A stretch of DNA of 64,000 bases from Natrialba asiatica DSM 12278 (GTDB lineage Archaea > Halobacteriota > Halobacteria > Halobacteriales > Natrialbaceae), in assembly GCF_000337555.1 (NCBI RefSeq), contig NZ_AOIO01000040.1:124001-188000 (forward strand), given 5' to 3'. Below the pieces are notes generated by a model, which was not told where the DNA came from, did no database searches, and saw only the letters and a list, made by a program, of their open reading frames with translations. Position numbers and translations under genes: made by a program. The first letter of the stretch is position 1, and every line of letters begins with the position of its first letter. Of the stretch, positions 52,620 through 61,225 are shown piece by piece.

Positions 52620-53354
52620 ATGAAGACGGAGGGCGGCAGCGAGACGGCGAAACGAAACGCGGGCGAACGGGCGGCCGAGGAGGTGACGGACGGTTTCGTC
52701 GTCGGTCTCGGCACCGGCTCGACGGCCGCCTACGCCATCGAAGCCATCGGCCGGGCCGTCGACGACGGCCTCGACGTGCGCGGCATCCCCACCTCGTTTC
52801 AGTCCCGGCAACTGGCACTCGAGGTCGGCATTCCGTTGACCAGCCTCGACGCCGTCGACGGCGTCGACCTCGCGATCGATGGAGCGGATCAGGTCCGCGA
52901 TAACCCCTCTCCGAACGCGGAGACGGACGCGAACGCAACCGCCGACAACGGCACGCTCATCAAAGGTGGCGGCGGCGCACACGCCCGCGAGAAACTCGTC
53001 GCCGCCGCCGCCGACCGATACCTCGTCGTCGCCGACCCCTCGAAACTCATCCCCGAACTCGATCGATCCGTTCCAGTCGAAATCCTCCCCGCCGCTCACA
53101 CGACCGTCGCCGAGCGCGTCCGTGAACTCGGCGGCGAGCCGACGCTTCGCGACGCCGAACACAAGGACGGCCCGGTCGTCACCGACAACGGCAACCTGGT
53201 ACTCGACGTCGCCTTCGGCCCGATCGAATCGCCGGCCGAACTCGCGACGACGCTCGCTGGGATTCCCGGCGTCGTCGAACACGGACTGTTCATCGAGCTA
53301 GCCGATGCGACCTACGTTGGCACTGACGACGGCGTCGAGAAGCGGACCTACTGA
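52620..53354 (+). CDS. rpiA: ribose-5-phosphate isomerase A
   Basis: 244 residues, type A isomerase interconverting ribose-5-P and ribulose-5-P in pentose phosphate supply. It shows G-L-G-T-G-S-T-A, D-G-A-D-Q-V-R, K-G-G-G-G-A-H and the G-N-L-V-L-D-V loop with the active-site Asp/Glu pattern. An Asp/Asn-rich insert (residues ~100-120) is a haloarchaeal acid feature. The start at 52620 (M-K-T-E-G-G) is the second ATG of the frame and gives the family length. Confidence 0.96.
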   Translation: MKTEGGSETAKRNAGERAAEEVTDGFVVGLGTGSTAAYAIEAIGRAVDDGLDVRGIPTSFQSRQLALEVGIPLTSLDAVDGVDLAIDGADQVRDNPSPNAETDANATADNGTLIKGGGGAHAREKLVAAAADRYLVVADPSKLIPELDRSVPVEILPAAHTTVAERVRELGGEPTLRDAEHKDGPVVTDNGNLVLDVAFGPIESPAELATTLAGIPGVVEHGLFIELADATYVGTDDGVEKRTY

Positions 53355-53361
53355 ACGCGCG

Positions 53362-53787
53362 TTAGTCGTCTCCCGACGCGTTCTCTTCCGGCGTCGGCGT
53401 CGCCACTCGTCTCGCACCCAGCGCCGCGACGAGATAGCACGCCCCCAGCACCCGGGTCAGCGGAACGACCCACGAGTTCACCTCGAGTTCGGCGGCGTTC
53501 TCGTAGGAAATCGCGAGCCCGAACTCGAGGGCTGATCGCGGGAACAGGGCCATCGCCGCGCCGAGCGCGGCGGCCAGCGGGCGAGCGATTGCCGGCGGGC
53601 CCTCCGCACGCGCGGCGAGCCAGACGAAGAGGGTCCCTTCGAGTCGAGCGATCGGTACTGTCCACCGTCGAAGCCGGCCCGTCTCGGGATTCTCGAACGC
53701 GAGGCGTTCGGCCGAAGCGATGATCCGGTTCGGTGCGACGACCTCGAGCAGTCCGAGTGTGATCGCGAACGCCCGGGTTCGGTTCAT
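53362..53787 (-). CDS. small membrane protein, first of tandem paralogues
   Basis: 141 residues with two or three hydrophobic segments and the pattern A-P-N-R-I-I-A-S-A-E-R-L-A-F-E-N-P, R-L-E-G-T-L-F-V-W-L and E-L-E-V-N-S-W-V-V-P-L-T-R-V-L-G. It pairs with the gene at 53943, which has the same layout. Function unknown. It overlaps nothing and is convergent with rpiA (7-bp gap). Confidence 0.75.
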   Translation of the reverse strand: MNRTRAFAITLGLLEVVAPNRIIASAERLAFENPETGRLRRWTVPIARLEGTLFVWLAARAEGPPAIARPLAAALGAAMALFPRSALEFGLAISYENAAELEVNSWVVPLTRVLGACYLVAALGARRVATPTPEENASGDD

Positions 53788-53870
53788 ACGCGTCTCTCGA
53801 CGACGGAAGCTAAAAAGATCACGCGAGTTCGAGGGTTGACGCGGTGGTGGGGAACTCGAAACGGCGGGGG

Positions 53871-53942
53871 TAGCTGGTAGTTGGTGGTTGCTGGTTGGTG
53901 CTTGATAGGTAGCGGTTGGTAGTAGTGATCAGTGGTTGATCG
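53871..53942 (+). repeat. degenerate T/G-rich short repeats between tandem paralogues
   Basis: About 70 bp of ggtt/tggt-based words (tagttggtggttgctggttg and similar) with no coding potential, between the two paralogous membrane-protein genes. It is strikingly low in C on this strand compared with its neighbourhood. Slippage product or leftover of the duplication. Confidence 0.6.
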
Positions 53943-54359
53943 TTACGCGCCCGTGCCGTCTGTCGGCGACGAATCACCGCTTGCAGGGCGCGAAAGGGCA
54001 ACGACGAGCAAGTAGAGCGCACCCAACAGTCGCGCCGCGCGAACCACCCACGGTTTCAACTCGAGTTCGGCCGTATTCTCGTCGACCAGCGACTGACTGA
54101 GTTCGATGATCGGGCGCGGGAGCACGACGAGGATCGTGCCGGCCAGGCCCAGCAGCGCGGTGATGACGGTTGATCCGTCCCGTTCGCGGAGAAGCGTCCA
54201 GACGAAGACCAGTCCTTCGAGTCTGGCACCCCGGAGCGCCTGCGGACGGCGCTCGGTTGCGGATGGATTCTCGAGACCGATCCGCTCGCACGCGTCGATG
54301 ATCGGTCGTGGCTTGGCGAGTTCGGCGAACCCGAAGCCGAGCAGCAGTTTGCGCAGCAC
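53943..54359 (-). CDS. small membrane protein, second of tandem paralogues
   Basis: 138 residues, clearly homologous to the upstream-direction neighbour at 53362: [26 protein letters not shown], and [16 protein letters not shown]. Two or three transmembrane segments. Same strand and size, so a tandem duplication. Function unknown; divergent from fni. Confidence 0.78.
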   Translation of the reverse strand: MLRKLLLGFGFAELAKPRPIIDACERIGLENPSATERRPQALRGARLEGLVFVWTLLRERDGSTVITALLGLAGTILVVLPRPIIELSQSLVDENTAELELKPWVVRAARLLGALYLLVVALSRPASGDSSPTDGTGA

Positions 54360-54498
54360 GTACGCGGGCTACATCGACCAGCCACAAAAACGCGGCTCCG
54401 GCCCTCGCTGGGGACCGGCCGCCCGTGACTCGTGCGGCGTGCGCTCGAATGGACACCTTTTCAACACCGTCCTCCCACCTTCCGGTGGAGACGATTCG

Positions 54499-55560
54499 AT
54501 GCCCGAGACATCCGACAGGAAAGACGACCACATCCGTATCATCGAGGAAGAAGACGTCGAGACGGCCGGCACGGGATTCGCCGACGTTGACCTCGTCCAC
54601 GAAGCACTGCCGGAGATCCACCGCGACGAAATCGACACGACGACGACGCTGTTCGGGCACGAGTTAGCGGCCCCGATCGTCATCGAGAGCATGACCGGCG
54701 GCCACGCGAACACGACGAAACTCAACCGGGCGCTCGCCGAAGCGGCCCAGGAGACGAACGTCGCCATGGGCGTCGGCAGCCAGCGCGCCGGACTCGAACT
54801 CGACGACGAGGGCGTTCTCGAATCCTACACCGTGGTTCGCGAGGTCGCCCCCGACGCCCTCCTGTACGGCAACGTCGGGGCGGCACAGCTGCTCGAGTAC
54901 GACGTCGCCGACGTCGAGGCGGCCGTCGAGATGATCGACGCCGACGCGATGGCCGTCCACCTGAACTTCCTTCAGGAGGCCGTCCAGCCGGAAGGCGACG
55001 TCGACGCACGCGGCTGTCTCGCCGAAATCGAACGCGTCGCGAGCGAACTCTCGGTGCCGGTCGTCGTCAAGGAGACGGGCAACGGTATCTCGCGGGCGAC
55101 TGCAACGCGACTCGCTGACGCCGGCGTCGACGCCATCGACGTTGCCGGGCAGGGCGGGACGACGTGGTCCGGCATCGAATCTTACCGTGCGGCTGCAGTC
55201 GGTGCCTCCCGACAGGAACAGGTCGGCCAACTCTTTCGCGCGTGGGGCGTTCCGACCGCGGTCAGCACGATCGAGTCCGCGACAGTCCACGACCGCGTGA
55301 TCACAAGCGGCGGCGTTCGCTCCGGGCTTGACATCGCCAAGGCGATCGCCCTCGGCGCTCACGCCGCCGGGCTCGCAAAACCGTTCCTCGGGCCGGCAGG
55401 ACGGGGAACCGACGCCGTCGTCGATCTGATCGAGACGCTCACACTCGAACTGACCACGGCGATGTTCGTCACCGGCTCGGCGTCGATCGCTGAACTCCGG
55501 GAGACCGACTACGTCGTCTGCGGCCGGACGAAGGAGTACCTCGACGAACGGTCCCGGTAA
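54499..55560 (+). CDS. fni: type 2 isopentenyl-diphosphate isomerase (FMN)
   Basis: 353 residues. FMN-dependent IDI-2: [27 protein letters not shown] (with the catalytic Gln and Glu), and [11 protein letters not shown] for the FMN phosphate. It interconverts IPP and DMAPP for archaeal isoprenoid lipids. The ATG at 54499 ([12 protein letters not shown]) matches the family; the frame open from 54106 is antisense to the membrane paralogue. Length is typical. Confidence 0.96.
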   Translation: MPETSDRKDDHIRIIEEEDVETAGTGFADVDLVHEALPEIHRDEIDTTTTLFGHELAAPIVIESMTGGHANTTKLNRALAEAAQETNVAMGVGSQRAGLELDDEGVLESYTVVREVAPDALLYGNVGAAQLLEYDVADVEAAVEMIDADAMAVHLNFLQEAVQPEGDVDARGCLAEIERVASELSVPVVVKETGNGISRATATRLADAGVDAIDVAGQGGTTWSGIESYRAAAVGASRQEQVGQLFRAWGVPTAVSTIESATVHDRVITSGGVRSGLDIAKAIALGAHAAGLAKPFLGPAGRGTDAVVDLIETLTLELTTAMFVTGSASIAELRETDYVVCGRTKEYLDERSR

Positions 55561-55720
55561 CGAGGCTGCTGTCTCTCCTGTTTTGGTTCCCGAACGCTGC
55601 TACTGTTCCTATTATTGCTACTGCTACGGTCGCTCTTGTGCTTCTGTCAACCGCCTCCGTTCAACCCAGAGCTATCGCTTGTCGACGTAGCGCTCGAAAA
55701 AAATTGTTTGGACGGTACCC
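55561..55720. other. fni downstream region, no gene
   Basis: 160 bp with T/C-rich microrepeats (tgttcctattattgctactg, ctacggtcgctc). This may be a transcription termination region between two converging genes, with runs of T around 55585 and 55695. No coding potential. Confidence 0.35.
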
Positions 55721-55888
55721 TTACAGGTCGCGCGGCTGGACCGTCTTCCGGTCGTTGGCCTCTGCGCGTCGGGCAGCGTCGTCGAGCAGTTCGTCGACTT
55801 CCTCGTCGAGTGCGTCGTAGAAGTCGGAGGCGACGTTCTTGTCATCGAGCGCTTCCTTCACAGCAGCTTTGACGATAAGGTCTGCCAT
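55721..55888 (-). CDS. DUF1931 histone-fold small protein
   Basis: 55 residues, M-A-D-L-I-V-K-A-A-V-K-E-A-L and later D-F-Y-D-A-L-D-E-E-V-D-E-L-L, ending A-N-D-R-K-T-V-Q-P-R-D-L. The helix-strand-helix layout and the terminal R-K-T-V-Q-P-R-D-L resemble histone-fold proteins of the DUF1931 type; haloarchaeal members of about 55 residues are common. A strong TATA-like tract (cattataaat-type, 55911-55925 on the minus strand) lies ~30 bp upstream of the start, so transcription may be leaderless. Very acidic helices. Function uncertain; DNA binding is not proven. Confidence 0.82.
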   Translation of the reverse strand: MADLIVKAAVKEALDDKNVASDFYDALDEEVDELLDDAARRAEANDRKTVQPRDL

Positions 55889-55910
55889 ACGATGTAGCGG
55901 TTCCTTCTTC

Positions 55911-55925
55911 CATATTATAAATGCT
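55911..55925 (-). promoter_or_regulatory. TATA box of the DUF1931 gene
   Basis: On the minus strand the sequence agcatttataatatg contains a consensus-like TATA element ending about 23-25 bp before the start codon, in a GC-rich neighbourhood. The spacing predicts a leaderless or near-leaderless mRNA, common in haloarchaea. Confidence 0.55.
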
Positions 55926-56146
55926 TTGGTTGTTCACGGAAATACCGGGGCTGGAGCGGTTGCGACGGCCGTTTCGACACCCGTATCCACCGGAAAGTAT
56001 ATGACTTATGAATCTACGAACTGGGATTCGTCCCGCTCGAGTTCACGATTCCCGCTCGCGCGCGCCGCTGGGCGCTCTCGCGCGCACTTTCGAAATCCCA
56101 TCTCGCAGGTCGACGGATTCGAGTAGCGTGGCGACCCAGTAGCGAT

Positions 56147-56905
56147 ATGCGCGAACTCCTCGAAGCCGTCGCAGACGGCTCGATTTCGCCGGCAGCGGCG
56201 GAAGCCGAACTCAACGGCTACGTGACCAGCGAAGCGGGGCGTTTCGACGCGGCGCGCCAGCAACGGCGGGGGATCCCCGAAGCGATCTTCGCCGAGGGCA
56301 AATCCGCGGCACAGGTCGTCGCACTCGCCGAAACCGCGCTCGAGACGACCGGACGAGCGCTGCTCACCCGCGTCGACGACGAGCAGGCGACGGCGCTTCG
56401 GACGGCGCTTGCCGATAGCGACCCCGAGGCGGCCATCGAGCGCCGACATTCGACCGTCCGCGTGCTCGCCCCGACGTACGAACCACCCGAACTCGATGCG
56501 ACCGTCGGAATCGTCACTGGCGGGACGGTCGACGAACCGGTGGCTGACGAGGCAGAAGTCGTCTGTTTGGACGCGGGCGCGACGGTCGATAGAGTCGACG
56601 ATATCGGCGTGGCGTCGCTCGCCCGGACGCTCGATCAGGTCGATCGCTTCCGTGCGGCTGACGTGCTGATCGTCGCTGCCGGACGCGAGGGAGCGCTCCC
56701 GACCGTCGTTGCCGGACTCGTCGATACGCCGGTTATCGCCGTTCCGGTCGATAGCGGGTACGGCTACGGCGGTGATGGAGGCGCGGCCCTCGCCGGCATG
56801 CTCCAGTCCTGTACGGTTCTGTCCGTCGTCAACATCGACGCTGGATTCGTCGCTGGTGCCCAGGCGGTTTTGATTTCACGCGCGATTGATCGCGCTCGTC
56901 GCTAA
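56147..56905 (+). CDS. larB: nickel-pincer cofactor biosynthesis protein LarB
   Basis: 252 residues of the AIR-carboxylase-like LarB family. An N-terminal helical part (~1-90) precedes the PurE-like core: A-T-V-G-I-V-T-G-G-T-V-D, V-L-I-V-A-A-G-R-E-G-A-L-P-T-V-V, and G-Y-G-Y-G-G-D-G-G. LarB carboxylates nicotinic acid adenine dinucleotide to start the nickel pincer (lactate racemase) cofactor. No larC or larE is in the window, so the pathway would rely on remote genes or the protein has another role. Confidence 0.88.
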   Translation: MRELLEAVADGSISPAAAEAELNGYVTSEAGRFDAARQQRRGIPEAIFAEGKSAAQVVALAETALETTGRALLTRVDDEQATALRTALADSDPEAAIERRHSTVRVLAPTYEPPELDATVGIVTGGTVDEPVADEAEVVCLDAGATVDRVDDIGVASLARTLDQVDRFRAADVLIVAAGREGALPTVVAGLVDTPVIAVPVDSGYGYGGDGGAALAGMLQSCTVLSVVNIDAGFVAGAQAVLISRAIDRARR

Positions 56906-57000
56906 TATTGTTCCCGAGTAGGAAAATCATTCTCGGCTGTTCCAAACTCTTGGACCTGATCTAGGAAGGATTTTTATCCACTCTACGAATAGTACTACCT

Positions 57001-57016
57001 ACCGGCGTTCGCCGGT
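57001..57016 (+). promoter_or_regulatory. 7-bp hairpin in the leader of the zinc-finger gene
   Basis: The sequence accggcgttcgccggt is a perfect 7-bp inverted repeat with a 2-nt loop, ending 7 bp before the ATG at 57024. It overlaps the ribosome entry region; it could be an operator or an mRNA hairpin. A TATA-like tttttatcc is at 56971-56979. Confidence 0.4.
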
Positions 57017-57023
57017 GTGACCA

Positions 57024-57182
57024 ATGCCCACGTGTGATCACTGCGATGCGCACGTTTCCGAACGGTTCGCTCGCGTGTTCGCCGACGAGCACGGAGAGAT
57101 CCTCGCGTGCACTAGCTGTTCAGCTAACGCGGGAATCGCCGAAGCCGCGCGCGAACGTGCGAATCGACCCTCCCACGACTGA
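57024..57182 (+). CDS. 52-residue zinc-finger microprotein
   Basis: A short protein with two C-x-x-C knuckles: C-D-H-C (residues 4-7) and C-T-S-C (~33-36), i.e. a rubredoxin-like zinc ribbon of about 30 residues, followed by a helix A-G-I-A-E-A-A-R-E-R-A. Many haloarchaea encode this type (DUF7563-like), function unknown. The start is ATG at 57024 and the stop TGA at 57180-57182; too short for a 60-codon filter. Upstream: a TATA box and a hairpin. Confidence 0.78.
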   Translation: MPTCDHCDAHVSERFARVFADEHGEILACTSCSANAGIAEAARERANRPSHD

Positions 57183-57275
57183 CGCGATCCGCTGAGAACC
57201 GCCCGTCCCGACCGACGAGTTCGTCTTCGGACGAGTTCGAGTTCCTTTTTGGATCTCCCGCCGTACGGTCGATCG

Positions 57276-57587
57276 ATGTCGGATCGCGATTCCCGAGGTG
57301 ACTCTGCAGTCGGACCCGATCCTCGTCCAGCCAGCGGCAGTCACATCGTCTACGTCCTCGAATGCGCGGACAGCTCGCTGTACACCGGCTACACGACGGA
57401 CCTCGAACGGCGCATCGACGAACACAATGCGGGCGACGGCGCGAAGTATACTCGCGGCCGTACGCCCGTCGAACTACGCCATCACGAGCGGTATGAAACG
57501 CGTTCTTCGGCCCTGTCTCGCGAGTACGAAATCAAGCAACTTTCGCGCGCACAGAAAGAACGACTCGTCGGACTCGACGGCGAGTGA
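57276..57587 (+). CDS. GIY-YIG nuclease-like protein
   Basis: 103 residues with the GIY-YIG fold: H-I-V-Y-V-L-E-C and Y-T-G-Y-T-T-D-L (the two Tyr segments), R-R-I-D-E-H-N (catalytic Arg) and a later Y-E-I-K-Q-L conserved Lys. This matches the YhbQ/UPF0213 small nuclease family, probably a DNA-repair-like endonuclease. The start at 57276 is the first ATG giving family spacing; it is convergent with the flavin reductase gene and ends 2 bp from it. Confidence 0.9.
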   Translation: MSDRDSRGDSAVGPDPRPASGSHIVYVLECADSSLYTGYTTDLERRIDEHNAGDGAKYTRGRTPVELRHHERYETRSSALSREYEIKQLSRAQKERLVGLDGE

Positions 57588-57588
57588 T

Positions 57589-58188
57589 TCAGCCGTCCGT
57601 CTCCGTACGCGGGGAACTCACGTCCGGGTCGATGAACGCGTACTCGACGAGCATTCGGCCGAGTTTCTCGACGCGTTCCTGTAACGTCTCCTCGTCGAAT
57701 ACCCGTCCGTCGATCGCATCGGGGCCCGTGCCGTCGACGAACCGACTCGAAGCGTTGCGGATGCCGACCTGATGGGGCAATACCCACCCGTGAACTCCTC
57801 GAACGGTGATTCGGAGGTGATCGAGCGTCGAGCCGTAACTCCCGCCGCCGGCGGTCGCGAGCAGTCCGACGGTCGTGTCCTCGTACTCGTCCCAGCCGCA
57901 GTAGTCGTGAAAGTTCTTCAACGCCCCCGAGTACGAACCGTGATACACCGGCGTTCCGAGCGCGACGGCATCGGCTTCCCGCATGAGTGCGGTGACCTCG
58001 CGACTATCGCCTTGATCGCCGATATCGGGATCGTACAGCGGGAGATCGGTCTCACGAAGATCGAGGAGCGTCGTCTCGGCACCCGCCTCGGCGGCGGCTC
58101 GAAGGACGTACTGGAGTGCGGTTCGGGTGTAGCTTCTCTCGCGGAGGCTGCCGCTGACTGCGAGAACTGACGGTGTGGGGCGGCTCAT
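57589..58188 (-). CDS. NADPH-dependent FMN reductase
   Basis: 199 residues, flavodoxin-like fold: V-L-A-V-S-G-S-L-R-E-R-S (FMN phosphate loop), P-V-Y-H-G-S-Y-S-G-A-L-K-N (isoalloxazine loop) and G-G-S-Y-G-S. It resembles chromate/azo/quinone reductases. Possibly antioxidative quinone reduction; physiological substrate unknown. The start at 58188 (M-S-R-P-T-P-S-V) is used. Confidence 0.9.
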   Translation of the reverse strand: MSRPTPSVLAVSGSLRERSYTRTALQYVLRAAAEAGAETTLLDLRETDLPLYDPDIGDQGDSREVTALMREADAVALGTPVYHGSYSGALKNFHDYCGWDEYEDTTVGLLATAGGGSYGSTLDHLRITVRGVHGWVLPHQVGIRNASSRFVDGTGPDAIDGRVFDEETLQERVEKLGRMLVEYAFIDPDVSSPRTETDG

Positions 58189-58323
58189 ACGTTCGTCTTG
58201 GAGCGGCATCCGGAAAATATCGTTGTTACTCGTCGGTTTTGCCCATTGCTCGTCTCACGGCCCGCGATCTCTCGGGAAAGTCAGCAGCGTCGCTTTTTTC
58301 GCACCCGACGGTGAGGAACGCGT

Positions 58324-59766
58324 ATGGACACGGACGCCATCACCTTCGGCACCGACGGCTGGCGGGCGACGCTCGAGGAGTTCACGACGCCGCGCGTCCG
58401 AACCGTCGGCCAGGCGGTTGCGACGTATCTCACCGACGAGGGTCGGACCGCCCCCGTCGCGATCGGCTACGACGCTCGCGAGAGTTCTCGCGGCTTCGCG
58501 GAAGAACTCGCGCGGGTCCTCTGTGCGAACGGATTCGACGTCCTGTTGCCCGAGCGGGACCGGCCGACGCCGCTCGTCGCACACGCGATCGTCGAGCGCG
58601 ATCTTGCGGGCGGGTTCGCCGTCACGGCGTCGCACAATCCGCCGGAGTACAACGGCGTGAAGTTCATTCCACACACCGGCGCGCCGGCGCTACCCGCCGT
58701 CACGGACGCAATCGCGGATCGACTCGCGGAACCCCGCTCGCTGCCAGAAAGCGATCACGGCACCGTCCGCGAGGTCGACCTCGCAACACCCCACGCCGAT
58801 GCCGCGTTCGAACTCGTCTCGTCGATCACCCGCGGCGGCGACAGCAACGGCGACGACGAGGACGCGGACGACCTCGATCTTTCCGATACCGATCTGACCG
58901 TCGCTTACGACGCCATGCACGGCAGCGGCCGCGGGACGACGGACGCCGCGCTCGAACGGGCCGGTCTCACCGTCGACCGCCTGCGCTGCGAGCGCGACCC
59001 CACCTTCGGCGGCGGCGCACCCGAACCGGCCGCCGAGAACCTCGCCGAACTGATCGAACTCGTCACCGATCCCGACAGCGCTCCCGAACTCGGCCTGGCG
59101 AACGACGGCGACGCGGACCGGCTCGCCGTCGTCACACCGGACCGGGGCTACCTCGACGAAAACCTCTTTTTCGCCGCGCTGTACGACTACCTACTCGAAT
59201 CCGACGCGGGCTCGGCCGTCCGCTCGGTCTCGACGACGTACCTGATCGACCGCGTCGCCGAGGCCCACGGGGAACCCGTCCACGAGGTCCCCGTCGGCTT
59301 CAAGTGGGTCGCCCAGGCGATGGCCGACCACGACGCCCTCGTCGGCGGCGAGGAATCGGGCGGTTTCACCGTCCGCGGCCACGTCCGCGAGAAGGACGGC
59401 GTCCTCACGGCCCTGCTCGCAGCCGCGATGCACGCCGCCGAGCCGATCGACGACCGAGTCGACCGACTGCTCGCCGAACACGGCACCGTCGTCCAGGACA
59501 AGACCAGCGTCGCCTGCCCCGACGACGAGAAAGCGCGCGTGCTCTCCGACCTCGAAACCGAGATTCCGGACACCGTCGCCGAAACACCCGTCGCGGACGT
59601 CAACACCGCAGACGGATTCAAACTCCTGCTCGAAGACGGCTCCTGGTTGCTCGTCCGTCCGAGCGGCACGGAGCCCGTGCTGCGAGTCTACGCCGAGGCC
59701 GAAACGGATGACCGAGTGCAGACCCTGCTCGTGGCCGGCACGGAACTCGTCGAGCCGCTCGTCTAA
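58324..59766 (+). CDS. phosphohexomutase (phosphoglucomutase/phosphomannomutase)
   Basis: 480 residues of the alpha-D-phosphohexomutase superfamily. Catalytic phosphoserine in T-A-S-H-N-P-P-E-Y-N-G-V-K, metal loop D-G-D-A-D-R-L-A, sugar loop G-E-E-S-G-G-F and phosphate-binding R-P-S-G-T-E-P-V-L-R. The substrate (glucose, mannose or glucosamine phosphate) cannot be chosen by sequence alone. Its nucleotide-sugar products would feed cell-surface glycan synthesis. The start at 58324 gives the full N-terminus F-G-T-D-G-W-R. Confidence 0.95.
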   Translation: MDTDAITFGTDGWRATLEEFTTPRVRTVGQAVATYLTDEGRTAPVAIGYDARESSRGFAEELARVLCANGFDVLLPERDRPTPLVAHAIVERDLAGGFAVTASHNPPEYNGVKFIPHTGAPALPAVTDAIADRLAEPRSLPESDHGTVREVDLATPHADAAFELVSSITRGGDSNGDDEDADDLDLSDTDLTVAYDAMHGSGRGTTDAALERAGLTVDRLRCERDPTFGGGAPEPAAENLAELIELVTDPDSAPELGLANDGDADRLAVVTPDRGYLDENLFFAALYDYLLESDAGSAVRSVSTTYLIDRVAEAHGEPVHEVPVGFKWVAQAMADHDALVGGEESGGFTVRGHVREKDGVLTALLAAAMHAAEPIDDRVDRLLAEHGTVVQDKTSVACPDDEKARVLSDLETEIPDTVAETPVADVNTADGFKLLLEDGSWLLVRPSGTEPVLRVYAEAETDDRVQTLLVAGTELVEPLV

Positions 59767-59860
59767 CGCCCCGCGGTCGGTGACCCGATCGATCGACACG
59801 CCGGCTGGTTGCGAGTTCCGGGCCTGCACTTACCGGCTTCCTTACCGATAGCATACGCAT

Positions 59861-60238
59861 ATGCCCCACCAAAACGAGGACGCGGCCTACACCGAACTCA
59901 CACCCGACACCTGGCACCAGAACGACGAGGGCAACTACTACATCGACTGTCCGGAATGCGGCTCGGCGGCCACGCTGATGAACGTCGTCCAACACGGCCG
60001 CTGTAACGGCTACCTCGACCAACGGGAAGGCGAAACTGAACTCGACGAAGAGGACATGGGCTGTACGGCGAAGCTCTGGTTCGAACTGGGGTACGTTTCC
60101 GATCCGGACTCCGATTCCGACCCCACCGCCGACGCCGCAACTGACGAGCCGACATCCGAACTCGACGTGGAATCCGACGACGGCGTCCCGGCCGAGGGCG
60201 AACCCGCAGGCACCGACGGAGCCGTCGACGACGAGTAA
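59861..60238 (+). CDS. haloarchaeal zinc-ribbon hypothetical protein
   Basis: 125 residues. The first ~75 include C-P-E-C-G and C-N-G-Y-L... M-G-C-T-A-K, i.e. four cysteines that could bind zinc, in a pattern N-Y-Y-I-D-C-P-E-C-G-S-A-A. The last ~45 are an Asp/Glu/Pro-rich tail (D-S-D-S-D-P-T-A-D). No known family with a function. Convergent with cysE. Confidence 0.75.
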   Translation: MPHQNEDAAYTELTPDTWHQNDEGNYYIDCPECGSAATLMNVVQHGRCNGYLDQREGETELDEEDMGCTAKLWFELGYVSDPDSDSDPTADAATDEPTSELDVESDDGVPAEGEPAGTDGAVDDE

Positions 60239-60351
60239 CGGCCGCTCGACCGCTTTTTGATTCCGCAGTGGTGGTCTCCATCGCCGTCGCTCCGCCGTCG
60301 CAGTCGACCGCTCTCCCCCTCCACCCTCTCCCGTCGCCCGTCGTCTCTCTC

Positions 60352-60864
60352 TCAGTCGTCGATGCGCCGTGCGGGAACCCCCGCAACCGTCACATCGGGC
60401 TCAACGTCGTCGGTAACGACCGACCCAGCGCCGACGGCCGCGTTTTCTCCGATCGTAATGTCGCCGAGAAGCGTCGCTCGTGCGCCGATTTTCACCCCGT
60501 CTTCGACCGTTGGATGGCGCTTGACGCGCTCGTTCGTGTCTCCACCGAGGGTGACGCCGTGGTACATATGTACGTCGTCGCCGATCTCGGCCGTTTCGCC
60601 GATAACGACGCCCATCCCGTGATCGATCGTTACCCGTCGGCCGATCGTCGCCGCGGGGTGGATCTCGACACCCGTCAGGTGTCGCACGATATGGGATAGC
60701 AACCGGGCGAGGAGTCGAAACCCACCGTTCCAGAGCCGGTGTGTGATCCTGTAGCCCCAGATGGCGTGCACACCGGGGTAGGTGAGTGCGACCTCGAAAC
60801 ACCGGCGAGCGGCCGGATCGCGGTCACACATCGCCCGCGTGTCCTCACGAAGCCGGTCGAACAT
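60352..60864 (-). CDS. cysE: serine O-acetyltransferase
   Basis: 170 residues, the short archaeal/bacterial CysE form: a helical N-terminus ([14 protein letters not shown]) and a left-handed beta-helix with hexapeptide repeats ([35 protein letters not shown]). The catalytic His-Asp pairs are present (I-D-H-G and Y-H-G-V). It makes O-acetylserine for cysteine synthesis. cysK/cysM is not next to it. Confidence 0.95.
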   Translation of the reverse strand: MFDRLREDTRAMCDRDPAARRCFEVALTYPGVHAIWGYRITHRLWNGGFRLLARLLSHIVRHLTGVEIHPAATIGRRVTIDHGMGVVIGETAEIGDDVHMYHGVTLGGDTNERVKRHPTVEDGVKIGARATLLGDITIGENAAVGAGSVVTDDVEPDVTVAGVPARRIDD

Positions 60865-61065
60865 CTGCCTCCGTTTTCGCGTTCAGCGCAACCGCCTGCT
60901 CGGCGCGACGGTACTGTCGGGCCCGAGTCTGGCACCGGGTGGACCGACAACACCGGACCTCGACGTGAGTCGGTTGCGTCCTGTCAATACACGCGAGGTC
61001 GCCGGTAACAACCATACTCGCAACTTTACCCGTGGCCCGCCTAAAGGATTCGATTCGCCCATTCT

Positions 61066-61200
61066 CCGTGATACCGCTCTCGTCAGCCGACATCTCACAC
61101 GCCCCGTGACACCGCTTCCGTCAGCCGACATCCTCATCCGCTCCGTGACACTGCTGACGCCCCGTGCCATTGCTGACGCCCTTGTGACACCGATGAGCCG
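61066..61200 (+). repeat. 19/38-bp degenerate tandem repeat upstream of cysE
   Basis: The word ccgtg (or a near variant) recurs at 61066, 61104, 61143, 61162 and 61181, giving spacings of 38, 39, 19 and 19 bp. The longer units share gtcagccgacatc and gataccgct/gacaccgct; the shorter ones share gctgacgcc. No protein is encoded here. The rest of the 61225-60865 gap contains nothing else recognised. Confidence 0.65.
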
Positions 61201-61225
61201 AACGAACACCAACACGCTCTGTCGC

